Source: ATZT02 sp046046315
GTDB taxonomy: Bacteria; Actinomycetota; Actinomycetes; S36-B12; UBA5976
NCBI GenBank assembly: GCA_046046315.1
Contig: JBJOKB010000102.1
Coordinates: forward strand, 1 to 6,384
Length of the DNA stretch: 6,384 bases
Direction of reading: 5' to 3'
Part shown: positions 1-4,872 of the stretch, in pieces
Layout: each line of letters begins with the position of its first letter
How positions within the stretch are numbered: position 1 is the stretch's first letter
Notes under the pieces: model-generated
Seen by the model: the letters and a program-made list of their open reading frames with translations, nothing else
Database searches by the model: none
What the model was told of the DNA's origin: nothing
Position numbers and translations under genes: made by a program

Positions 1-340
1 CTGCTACTCCAATGACTCTTTTTACAAGATCATCACCTGCATCTGAAGGAAGTAATCCGACCACACTTAAAAGATGAAGAAATGTATTTCGATTGGTCTC
101 GTATTCTGGTAACCAATCTCCCGGATCTTTAAAGACCACAATTTGACCGCGTTGAATATCAGTAAATGGTTTTGTTATTTTTGTGGCAATAATTCGATCT
201 TCTAATAAGAGTGTGTCTTCCATTGATGCACTTGGCACATAAAAAGCTTGAAAAACTAATGCGCGCACAATGGATGAAAGAATTAAAGCAATTCCAACAA
301 CTATCAGCAGTTCACGAACTGCTGCCCAAAGGGCGCGCAA
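1..340 (-). CDS. lepB: Signal peptidase I, N-terminal part (C-terminus off the left edge)
   Basis: Membrane-bound serine protease that removes signal peptides from exported proteins on the outer face of the membrane. About 113 residues are visible. Residues 10-30 form a hydrophobic segment that would be the membrane anchor. It is followed by FYVPSASMEDTL, the family box carrying the nucleophile serine (Ser39 in this numbering). Residues 105-112, LVKRVIGV, contain the general-base lysine (Lys107), so both catalytic residues are present. The gene is cut at the window edge soon after that lysine. The first possible start in this frame is a TTG at 338-340, five bases after the rplS stop. No in-frame ATG or GTG lies between it and the end of the rplS frame, and starting at the later GTG (Val25) would lose the membrane anchor. 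No clear Shine-Dalgarno sequence precedes the TTG, so translation probably depends on ribosomes finishing rplS. Family assignment is secure; the exact start is less so. Confidence 0.93.
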   Translation of the reverse strand, partial: MRALWAAVRELLIVVGIALILSSIVRALVFQAFYVPSASMEDTLLLEDRIIATKITKPFTDIQRGQIVVFKDPGDWLPEYETNRNTFLHLLSVVGLLPSDAGDDLVKRVIGVA

Positions 341-345
341 TTTAA

Positions 346-885
346 TTAGTTTTGTTTGTCTGCAGGTGCTTCTGCTGCTGGGGTTTCAGCAACTTCGGCA
401 ACTGGTTCTGCAACAGCAGCTTCAGCAGCAACTTCCTCTTTTGCTGCAGGTGCTTCTGGCTTAACTTCTTCATTTGTAACAGCAACTGTTTCATCAACGG
501 CCACTTCAATATCTTCATCAGATACAACTGCAGCTGCTAAATCGCCACGAAGTTCTTTAATCTTGGATGCTTTACCACGTAGATCGCGTAGGAAATACAA
601 CTTGCCACGACGAACATCTCCACGTGAAACAACTTCAATTTTTTCAATTGTTGGAGTGTGAATTGGGAATGTTCTTTCAACACCGGTTCCAAAAGAAACT
701 TTTCTTACTGTGAAAGATTCTGAAATTCCAGCGCCTTGTTTTCTAATCACAATGCCTTGGAATAACTGGATACGTGAACGGTTACCTTCAATAACTTTCA
801 CGTGTACTTTAACTGTGTCTCCAGTTCTAAATGCTGGAACACCTTTTTTAAGACTTACTTTGTCTAATGCATCTAAACGATTCAT
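346..885 (-). CDS. rplS: 50S ribosomal protein L19 with acidic C-terminal extension
   Basis: Large-subunit protein L19, which sits at the interface with the small subunit. Residues 1 to about 114 are the L19 core, recognised by FRTGDTVKVHVKVIEG, RIQLFQGIVIRKQ, ESFTVRKVSFGTGVERTFP and RRGKLYFLRDLRGKA. The family is usually about 115 residues; this protein has 179. The extra 65 or so residues are almost entirely Ala, Glu, Val and Pro, end in DKQN, and look unstructured. The start chosen is the ATG at 883-885: it gives the usual MNRLDAL-type N-terminus and has AGAAGAG five bases upstream. A TTG seven codons further upstream would also be open but has no such support. The gene follows trmD after a 153-base spacer and probably forms a unit with lepB, which begins five bases after its stop. 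Confidence 0.96.
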   Translation of the reverse strand: MNRLDALDKVSLKKGVPAFRTGDTVKVHVKVIEGNRSRIQLFQGIVIRKQGAGISESFTVRKVSFGTGVERTFPIHTPTIEKIEVVSRGDVRRGKLYFLRDLRGKASKIKELRGDLAAAVVSDEDIEVAVDETVAVTNEEVKPEAPAAKEEVAAEAAVAEPVAEVAETPAAEAPADKQN

Positions 886-890
886 ATTTA

Positions 891-897
891 CTCTTCT
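891..897 (-). promoter_or_regulatory. Ribosome binding site of rplS
   Basis: On the minus strand this reads AGAAGAG, five bases before the ATG at 883-885. It is one of the clearer Shine-Dalgarno-like sequences in the window and decides the rplS start in favour of this ATG over the in-frame TTG at 904-906, for which this site would lie inside the coding region. Confidence 0.65.
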
Positions 898-955
898 GAT
901 CTGCAACGCTCACAGGTCGTTCAGTCTTTGTTCGGTTAAAGCCGGATTTTTACTA

Positions 956-984
956 CTTATATAACTCTTATATTCCCCTGTGGC
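956..984 (-). promoter_or_regulatory. Possible promoter of rplS-lepB
   Basis: In the 153-base spacer between trmD and rplS, the minus strand holds TATAAG (956-961) as a candidate -10, with GCCACA (979-984) 17 bases upstream as a weak -35 (three of six consensus bases). Transcription would start near 949, giving a leader of about 64 nt. The spacer is the longest on the minus strand, which makes an internal promoter reasonable, but the -35 is poor and neighbouring AT-rich hexamers could serve as well. Confidence 0.3.
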
Positions 985-1020
985 GAAATATTGAGCTCAT
1001 CTAAATCCGTGGAAACTCTA

Positions 1021-1037
1021 TTCTGCCAAGGTCAGAA
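1021..1037 (-). repeat. Short inverted repeat just after the trmD stop
   Basis: TTCTG and CAGAA flank a seven-base loop, one base past the trmD stop codon. As RNA this is a five-pair stem. It is not followed by a run of U, so it does not look like an intrinsic terminator. It could be a 3' end stabiliser, a processing signal or chance. Confidence 0.3.
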
Positions 1038-1038
1038 C

Positions 1039-1746
1039 TTAAGCCTGGAGGTCGGGTCGAAACTTCCTCGTGCGCTTTTGAGCCTCTGCTTTTCGCCATT
1101 GGGCGATTTTGGCGTGATCCCCACTTGTTAGCACCTCAGGCACTTTTAACCCTCTCCATTCAGCAGGACGAGTGTAAATAGGGCCTTCCAAGAGGTTTTG
1201 CATTTCTCCTGGAGCAAATGAATCATCTGTTACTGAGTCTTCGTTGCCTAAAACTCCATTAATAAGTCTTGAGGTTGCTTCCAAAATGACTAGCGAAGCT
1301 ACTTCTCCTCCTGCGAGCACATAATCACCAATACTTATCTCAATTACTTCTGAAAATTCCCCGCTTTGTTGATAATGCTCAACCACTCTTGAATCAATTC
1401 CTTCGTATCGACCATTGATAAACACCAAATGATCAAAGGAAGCCAACTTTATTGCCATTTCTTGATTAAAAACTTTCCCAGAAGGTGTGGGAACTATTAA
1501 AACTGGTTTGGTTTTTACATGTCTTAAGACCGAATCAATTGCATCTCCCCAGACAACAGGTGACATAACCATGCCTGGCCCTCCCCCATAAGGGGCGTCA
1601 TCAACTGTTTTGTGTTTATCTAAAGTGAAATCTCTGAGGTCATGAATTTCAACCTCAACTAAACCTGCTTCTTGGGCTTTCCCAAAAAGAGAAAGTTTTA
1701 AAGGTGCAAAATAATCAGGAAAAATTGTTATTAAATCAACGTGCAT
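1039..1746 (-). CDS. trmD: tRNA (guanine-37-N1)-methyltransferase
   Basis: Transfers a methyl group from S-adenosylmethionine to N1 of G37, next to the anticodon, in tRNAs that read CUN, CCN and CGG codons, preventing +1 frameshifts. It acts as a dimer in the cytoplasm. The SPOUT trefoil-knot marks are all visible: IFPDYF near the N-terminus, PYGGGPGM (residues 52-59), NGRYEG (111-116) and SIGDYVLAGGE (138-148). The C-terminal YTRPAEWRG and WRKAEAQKRT are also typical. Arg160 and Asp175 (in DDSF) fall at the positions and spacing of the catalytic Arg and Asp known from Haemophilus TrmD. At 235 residues the length is normal. The ATG at 1744-1746 was chosen because it gives the family N-terminus MHVDLITIFP; in-frame ATGs up to 1776 would add ten residues. 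The start overlaps the end of rimM by 11 bases, suggesting coupled translation. Confidence 0.97.
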   Translation of the reverse strand: MHVDLITIFPDYFAPLKLSLFGKAQEAGLVEVEIHDLRDFTLDKHKTVDDAPYGGGPGMVMSPVVWGDAIDSVLRHVKTKPVLIVPTPSGKVFNQEMAIKLASFDHLVFINGRYEGIDSRVVEHYQQSGEFSEVIEISIGDYVLAGGEVASLVILEATSRLINGVLGNEDSVTDDSFAPGEMQNLLEGPIYTRPAEWRGLKVPEVLTSGDHAKIAQWRKAEAQKRTRKFRPDLQA

Positions 1747-2263
1747 CTTCAGCATTTTCTTCATCAAATAAACCAATTGGTGGATCCATCACAACTTTTT
1801 TATTTTTTACATCAACAACAGGTACTAGTTGATTAACAAAAGGAACCATTACTTCTTTGTTGTCTAAAGTTTTTACCACAATTAAAGCTTGAGCACTTCC
1901 AGGTAATACTTCTTTTACTACCCCTAGTTTTTCATTATTTGTATTAAAGACTTCTAAGTCAACTAATTGGAATTCATAAAATTCATTATTACCAAGACTT
2001 GCATTATTTGGGTCGACTTCAACTACTAAGGTTTTTCCTCGCACAGAATCAACAGCAGTGCGATCTTGAATTTCTTCAAATTTTATTAATAATCTTGACA
2101 AATGCCATCTAGTTGAGGCAACTGTAAGTTTTTGATTAGTTTCTTTCACTGTGATTTTCGCACCAATGGCAAATCTATTTTCCGGATCATCGGTGCGAAC
2201 TTCAACACTTATTTCGCCATGAACACCGTGCGGGCGGCCTAAGCGGCCAACAACAACGTCCAT
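1736..2263 (-). CDS. rimM: 16S rRNA processing / ribosome maturation factor RimM
   Basis: Assembly factor that binds S19 and helps maturation of the 30S head; its gene is commonly next to rpsP and trmD. The N-terminal RimM domain is shown by VGRLGRPHGVHGEISVEV (residues 5-22). The C-terminal PRC-barrel begins around residue 94 with EFYEFQLVDLEV and ends with the typical VVMDPPIGLFDEE (157-169). At 175 residues the length is normal. The ATG at 2261-2263 gives the family N-terminus directly. The upstream gap to khpA is only 14 bases and holds no good Shine-Dalgarno sequence, so translation may be re-initiated after khpA. Its last codons overlap the trmD start. Confidence 0.96.
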   Translation of the reverse strand: MDVVVGRLGRPHGVHGEISVEVRTDDPENRFAIGAKITVKETNQKLTVASTRWHLSRLLIKFEEIQDRTAVDSVRGKTLVVEVDPNNASLGNNEFYEFQLVDLEVFNTNNEKLGVVKEVLPGSAQALIVVKTLDNKEVMVPFVNQLVPVVDVKNKKVVMDPPIGLFDEENAEDAR

Positions 2264-2277
2264 ATTCGTTGCGCTTT

Positions 2278-2517
2278 TTATTGCGCGTCTACATCCACGA
2301 AATCAATTCGAGTACTGCGGCCACCTTGTAATGCATTAACCACAGTTCTAATTGAAGTTGCAGTGCGACCATTTCGACCAATTACTCGGCCCAAGTCTTC
2401 GCCGTTAACTGTAACTTCTAAAGTTCTGCCGCGCTTTGTTGTTTTTTGTTCAACAGCAACATCAGATGGGTGATCAACAATTCCTTTAACCAAATGTTCT
2501 AAGGCGTCTTCAATCAT
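2278..2517 (-). CDS. khpA: KH-domain RNA-binding protein KhpA
   Basis: Small single-KH-domain protein of 79 residues, the normal size for the KhpA (YlqC) family, almost always found directly after rpsP. The KH core is GRVIGRNGRTATSIRTVV, with the RNA-contacting GXXG loop as GRNG (47-50). MIEDALEHLVKGIVDHP at the N-terminus is also typical. In other bacteria KhpA pairs with KhpB (Jag/EloR), binds many transcripts and influences cell elongation; whether that applies here is inference. The ATG shares ATGA with the stop of rpsP, a classic coupled-translation arrangement, and AGAAGAGG lies about ten bases upstream. Confidence 0.94.
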   Translation of the reverse strand: MIEDALEHLVKGIVDHPSDVAVEQKTTKRGRTLEVTVNGEDLGRVIGRNGRTATSIRTVVNALQGGRSTRIDFVDVDAQ

Positions 2518-3068
2518 TCTGATTTAGCCTCTTCTGCTACTGGTTCTGCTACTGGAGCTTCTTCGGCTGGAGTTTCTGCAACTGGTTCTTCAGCTTTAAC
2601 TTCTTCTGCTACTGGTGCTACTTCTTCTTTTACTTCAGCGACAGTTTCTGCAGCTGGTTCTTCTTTAGTTTTGGAAGCAACAACTGGTTTTGGTCTTGGA
2701 TTCTTTTCTTCTTCTTCTCTTTCAGCCAAGTTTTCTTTCAATGCTTTTTCATACTTAGCGGCATGATCTGCTTTAGGTGGAGCAACTTTGACTTTGCTTG
2801 CGGTGTCTTTTTCGCCTTTAAATTTTTGCCAGTCACCTGTTAATTTCAAAAGGGCAACAACTGGCTCAGTAGCCTGCGCACCTACTCCTAACCAATAGGC
2901 AACACGATCAGCATCAATTCTGATTACTGATGGATCTTCTTTTGGTTGGTAAATTCCAATTTCTTCAATCGCACGACCATTGCGTGCGGTACGAGAATCA
3001 GCCACTACAACGCGATACATCGGTTGGTGGATCTTTCCTAAACGCTTTAACTTAATTTTTACGGCCAC
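2514..3068 (-). CDS. rpsP: 30S ribosomal protein S16 with long acidic C-terminal extension
   Basis: Small-subunit protein S16, needed for assembly of the 16S 5' domain. The core occupies residues 1 to about 84: VKIKLKRLGKIHQPMYRVVV, DSRTARNGRAIEEIGIYQP, and RVAYWLGVGAQATEPVVALL are all standard. The family core is about 80-90 residues and this protein has 184. Residues 85-125 are a charged, probably helical stretch rich in Lys and Glu. From about 133 the tail is dominated by Glu, Ala, Val and Pro with repeated PVAE units. Acidic S16 tails are known in Actinobacteria. The start is GTG at 3066-3068, giving the invariant family N-terminus; the upstream Shine-Dalgarno is weak. It is the first gene of the rpsP-khpA-rimM-trmD run, separated from ffh by a plus-strand gene, so it needs its own promoter or read-through from ffh. 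Confidence 0.96.
   Translation of the reverse strand: MAVKIKLKRLGKIHQPMYRVVVADSRTARNGRAIEEIGIYQPKEDPSVIRIDADRVAYWLGVGAQATEPVVALLKLTGDWQKFKGEKDTASKVKVAPPKADHAAKYEKALKENLAEREEEEKNPRPKPVVASKTKEEPAAETVAEVKEEVAPVAEEVKAEEPVAETPAEEAPVAEPVAEEAKSE
2532..2615 (-). repeat. Repeated 12-base unit encoding PVAE in the rpsP tail
   Basis: TTCTGCTACTGG on the plus strand occurs in tandem at 2532-2543 and 2544-2555 and again at 2604-2615, with a one-base variant (TTCTGCAACTGG) at 2574-2585. All copies are in the same codon phase and read Pro-Val-Ala-Glu on the minus strand. A related stretch occurs in the rplS tail. Such units can gain or lose copies by slippage without breaking the frame. Confidence 0.7.
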
Positions 3069-3108
3069 GAATTTGATCTTTTCTGCTTGGGAGGTTTTTA
3101 ACCTTGGA

Positions 3109-3124
3109 CTGCCAATACTGGCAG
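3109..3124. repeat. Inverted repeat in the rpsP leader
   Basis: CTGCCA and TGGCAG flank four bases, a perfect six-base inverted repeat 40 bases before the rpsP GTG. In the minus-strand RNA a G-U pair could extend the stem. A smaller perfect inverted repeat, AGGTT-TTT-AACCT, follows at 3092-3104. It could be a leader hairpin controlling rpsP or a protein-binding site; the sequence alone does not decide. Confidence 0.45.
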
Positions 3125-3156
3125 AGCCTAGTCACAGACACCCCAAATACCCCAAC

Positions 3157-3184
3157 TTCATAGAATATATATGTTCTATATACT
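3157..3184 (+). promoter_or_regulatory. Promoter of the XRE-type regulator, apparently leaderless
   Basis: TATACT at 3179-3184 is a good -10 element (TANNNT type). It lies exactly six bases before the ATG at 3191, so the expected transcription start is the A of the start codon. TTCATA at 3157-3162, 16 bases upstream, is a possible -35. Leaderless mRNAs are frequent in Actinobacteria. The AGGG before the ATG sits too close to act as a normal Shine-Dalgarno, which agrees with a leaderless transcript. Confidence 0.55.
3160..3179. promoter_or_regulatory. 20-bp palindrome, probable operator
   Basis: ATAGAATATATATGTTCTAT is an inverted repeat matching at nine of ten positions per half. It fills the spacer between the proposed -35 and -10 of the plus-strand regulator gene and also covers the region where a minus-strand rpsP promoter could lie. 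Size, symmetry and position fit an operator for a dimeric helix-turn-helix repressor, most simply the product of the gene that follows. AT-rich palindromes arise easily by chance, so this is an inference. Confidence 0.45.
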
Positions 3185-3190
3185 AGGGAA
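3162..3190 (-). promoter_or_regulatory. Possible divergent promoter of rpsP
   Basis: On the minus strand TATTCT (3162-3167) could be a -10 with TTCCCT (3185-3190) 17 bases upstream as a weak -35. Transcription would start near 3155, giving a leader of about 87 nt that contains both small inverted repeats. An alternative -10 is TAGGCT at 3125-3130. rpsP must have some signal here because the preceding gene is on the other strand, but which one is uncertain. Confidence 0.28.
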
Positions 3191-3406
3191 ATGGACTTAG
3201 ATTTAGAGAATTTACGCTTAAGACTTCGTCTTACCCAGTCCGAATTAGCCGAAATTATGGAGATCTCTCAAAGGAGAGTCTCAGCTATCGAAAACGGTCC
3301 AGATATCCAGTTGAGCACTTTACGAAAATATGTGGAGTCTTTGGGGGCAAATCTAGAAGTAAACGCGATCATGCGAGGCGAACGTATTGCAATTTTGCTT
3401 GATTAA
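3191..3406 (+). CDS. Small XRE-family helix-turn-helix regulator (antitoxin-like, orphan)
   Basis: A 71-residue DNA-binding protein and the only plus-strand gene here. The helix-turn-helix lies at residues 8-36: helix 2 is TQSELAEIM (15-23) and the recognition helix is in SQRRVSAIENG (26-36), followed by STLRKYVESLGANLEV (42-57), which is typical of short XRE proteins that often act as antitoxins or autorepressors. The protein ends with a short strand-like segment (RGERIAILLD). The ATG is the only usable start, since a TAG lies in frame at 3161-3163 with no start codon in between. It sits six bases after a -10 element and behind a palindrome, suggesting a leaderless, self-regulated gene. No RelE/HigB-like toxin gene is visible on either side, so it appears to stand alone. 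It interrupts the ffh-rpsP run and its stop overlaps that of ffh. The DNA-binding role is well supported; its targets are unknown. Confidence 0.85.
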   Translation: MDLDLENLRLRLRLTQSELAEIMEISQRRVSAIENGPDIQLSTLRKYVESLGANLEVNAIMRGERIAILLD

Positions 3407-3416
3407 TTTAAATTAA
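3403..3416. repeat. AT-only palindrome at the convergent gene ends
   Basis: TTAATTTAAATTAA is a perfect 14-base palindrome. Its first four bases, TTAA, hold both the TAA of the plus-strand regulator (3404-3406) and the TAA of ffh (3403-3405 on the minus strand). The rest encodes the last residues of Ffh. It has no GC stem and is unlikely to terminate transcription. Confidence 0.6.
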
Positions 3417-4872
3417 AACCCGAACCCATTTCGTTTTCATCACTTAGTTTTATTCCTTGTTCTTGCAAAGCTCTTTTCGCAGGATTACCACTTCGTTTGG
3501 CACCTTTTCCTGGTTTTTGTTTTGGTTTTTGCTTAACAAATGTTGGTCCACTAATACCAGGTATACCACCACCTGCTTGAGCCCTTTTCATCATCTTTTG
3601 AGCCTCAGAAAATCTATTAATTAAAGAATTAATATCTTTAACTTCACAACCTGCACCTTGAGCAATTTTAATTTTTCTTGCAGCATCAATGCCCTTAGGG
3701 TTTTGTCGTTCTTCAGGTTTCATTGATTGAATAATTGCTTCAATTCTTGTTACTTCTCGATCATCAAAATTCTCAATTTGTTTTTTTGCCTGTTGCATTC
3801 CCGGAAGCATGCCTAACATTTTTGACATTGATCCCATTTTTTTAATGGATTGCAATTGCTCAAGGAAATCATCCAGAGTGAATGATTCTCCACTAGCTAG
3901 TTTTGCTTCAAATCGTTCTTTTTGCCCTTGATCAAATACTCTTTCGGCTTTTTCAATAAGAGTTAAAACATCACCCATATCCAGCAATCGATTAGCTAAA
4001 CGATCTGGATAGAAAATATCGAAATCATCAAGTTTTTCTCCATTTGAAGCAAACATCACTGGTTTACCGGTTATTTCTCGTAAAGAAAGTGCAGCTCCAC
4101 CACGTGCATCACCATCAAGTTTTGTGAGCACAATTCCGTCAAAACCAACTTTGTCTAAAAAGTTTTGAGCAGTAGCAACAGAGTCTTGACCAATCATGGA
4201 ATCAATAACTAATAATGTTTCTTGTGGATCAACGGCTTTACGAATACTTTGAGCTTGTTGAGTTAAATCATCATCAATAGCAAGTCGTCCAGCGGTATCT
4301 ATGATGACCATGTCGTGCAAATCTTTTTGCGCAACTTTCATTGCTTCTTTGGCAACTTTTACTGGATCTCCTACTCCATTTCCTGGCTCGGGAGCAAATA
4401 CTTGAACTCCTGCTTGGGATGCAACAATTTTTAATTGATCAACAGCATTTGGTCTTTGTAAATCGGCTGCAACAAGTAGAGGTGTATGGCCATCTCGAGC
4501 TAAGTATTTTGCTAATTTTCCTGCCAAAGTAGTTTTACCAGCACCTTGTAGACCCAACAACATAATTACTGTAGGTGGATTTTTTGCAAAAGTTAATCTT
4601 CGTGCATCTCCACCTAAGATATTTACTAATTCTTGATGAACAATCTTTATTACTTGTTGGGCTGGATTTAAGGATTGTGATACTTCAGCACCTAAAGCTT
4701 TTTCACGTATTTTTTCACTGAAATTATTTGCGACAGATAACGCTACGTCAGCATCAAGTAAGGCAGTTCTGATCTCTTTTACAGTGTCATTTATGTCGGA
4801 TTCAGATAAACGACCTTTGCTTTTTAAGGCTTTAAAAGTGTTATTTAAGCGATCAGAGAGCTGCTGGAACAT
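3403..4872 (-). CDS. ffh: Signal recognition particle GTPase Ffh (SRP54)
   Basis: Binds signal sequences of nascent membrane and exported proteins together with 4.5S RNA and delivers the ribosome to FtsY. The 489 residues show the N domain (LSDRLNNTFKALKSKGRLSE at the start), then the G domain with P-loop GLQGAGKTT (107-115), DTAGR (192-196), TKLDGDARGG (250-259) and ASNGEK (275-280). The M domain follows from about 320, with SKMLGMLPGMQQ and FSEAQKMMKR. The RNA-binding stretch at 395-408 reads IDAARKIKIAQGAG, where the family usually has a GSR-x-RIA-x-GSG pattern, so two serines and an arginine are replaced. The tail is basic (KQKPKQKPGKGAKRSGNPAKRA) and then acidic. The ATG at 4870-4872 gives the usual MF-LSDRL start; a TTG six codons upstream is possible. 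The start overlaps glnD by 20 bases, so the two are probably cotranscribed and coupled. Confidence 0.97.
   Translation of the reverse strand: MFQQLSDRLNNTFKALKSKGRLSESDINDTVKEIRTALLDADVALSVANNFSEKIREKALGAEVSQSLNPAQQVIKIVHQELVNILGGDARRLTFAKNPPTVIMLLGLQGAGKTTLAGKLAKYLARDGHTPLLVAADLQRPNAVDQLKIVASQAGVQVFAPEPGNGVGDPVKVAKEAMKVAQKDLHDMVIIDTAGRLAIDDDLTQQAQSIRKAVDPQETLLVIDSMIGQDSVATAQNFLDKVGFDGIVLTKLDGDARGGAALSLREITGKPVMFASNGEKLDDFDIFYPDRLANRLLDMGDVLTLIEKAERVFDQGQKERFEAKLASGESFTLDDFLEQLQSIKKMGSMSKMLGMLPGMQQAKKQIENFDDREVTRIEAIIQSMKPEERQNPKGIDAARKIKIAQGAGCEVKDINSLINRFSEAQKMMKRAQAGGGIPGISGPTFVKQKPKQKPGKGAKRSGNPAKRALQEQGIKLSDENEMGSGFNLN

Noticed and set aside
342..661. Overlapping reading frames rich in Leu, Gln, Ser and Ala around the rplS tail
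   Set aside because: They are other-frame shadows of the low-complexity GCA/GAA-rich coding tail of rplS.
933..944. CGGTTAAAGCCG followed by a T-run on the plus strand, considered as a terminator
   Set aside because: The stem is only three or four pairs and there is no plus-strand gene upstream for it to terminate.
710..964. 84-codon plus-strand frame over the start of rplS and the spacer
   Set aside because: Mostly antisense to the conserved L19 core, with no promoter, ribosome binding site or recognisable domain.
1747..1776. Upstream in-frame ATGs of trmD
   Set aside because: They would add ten residues not found in the family and extend the overlap with rimM; the ATG at 1744-1746 gives the exact family N-terminus.
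2980..3186. 68-codon plus-strand reading frame just before the regulator gene, considered as a missing toxin partner
   Set aside because: It runs antisense through the start of rpsP, has no resemblance to known toxin families, and ends inside the palindrome and promoter region.
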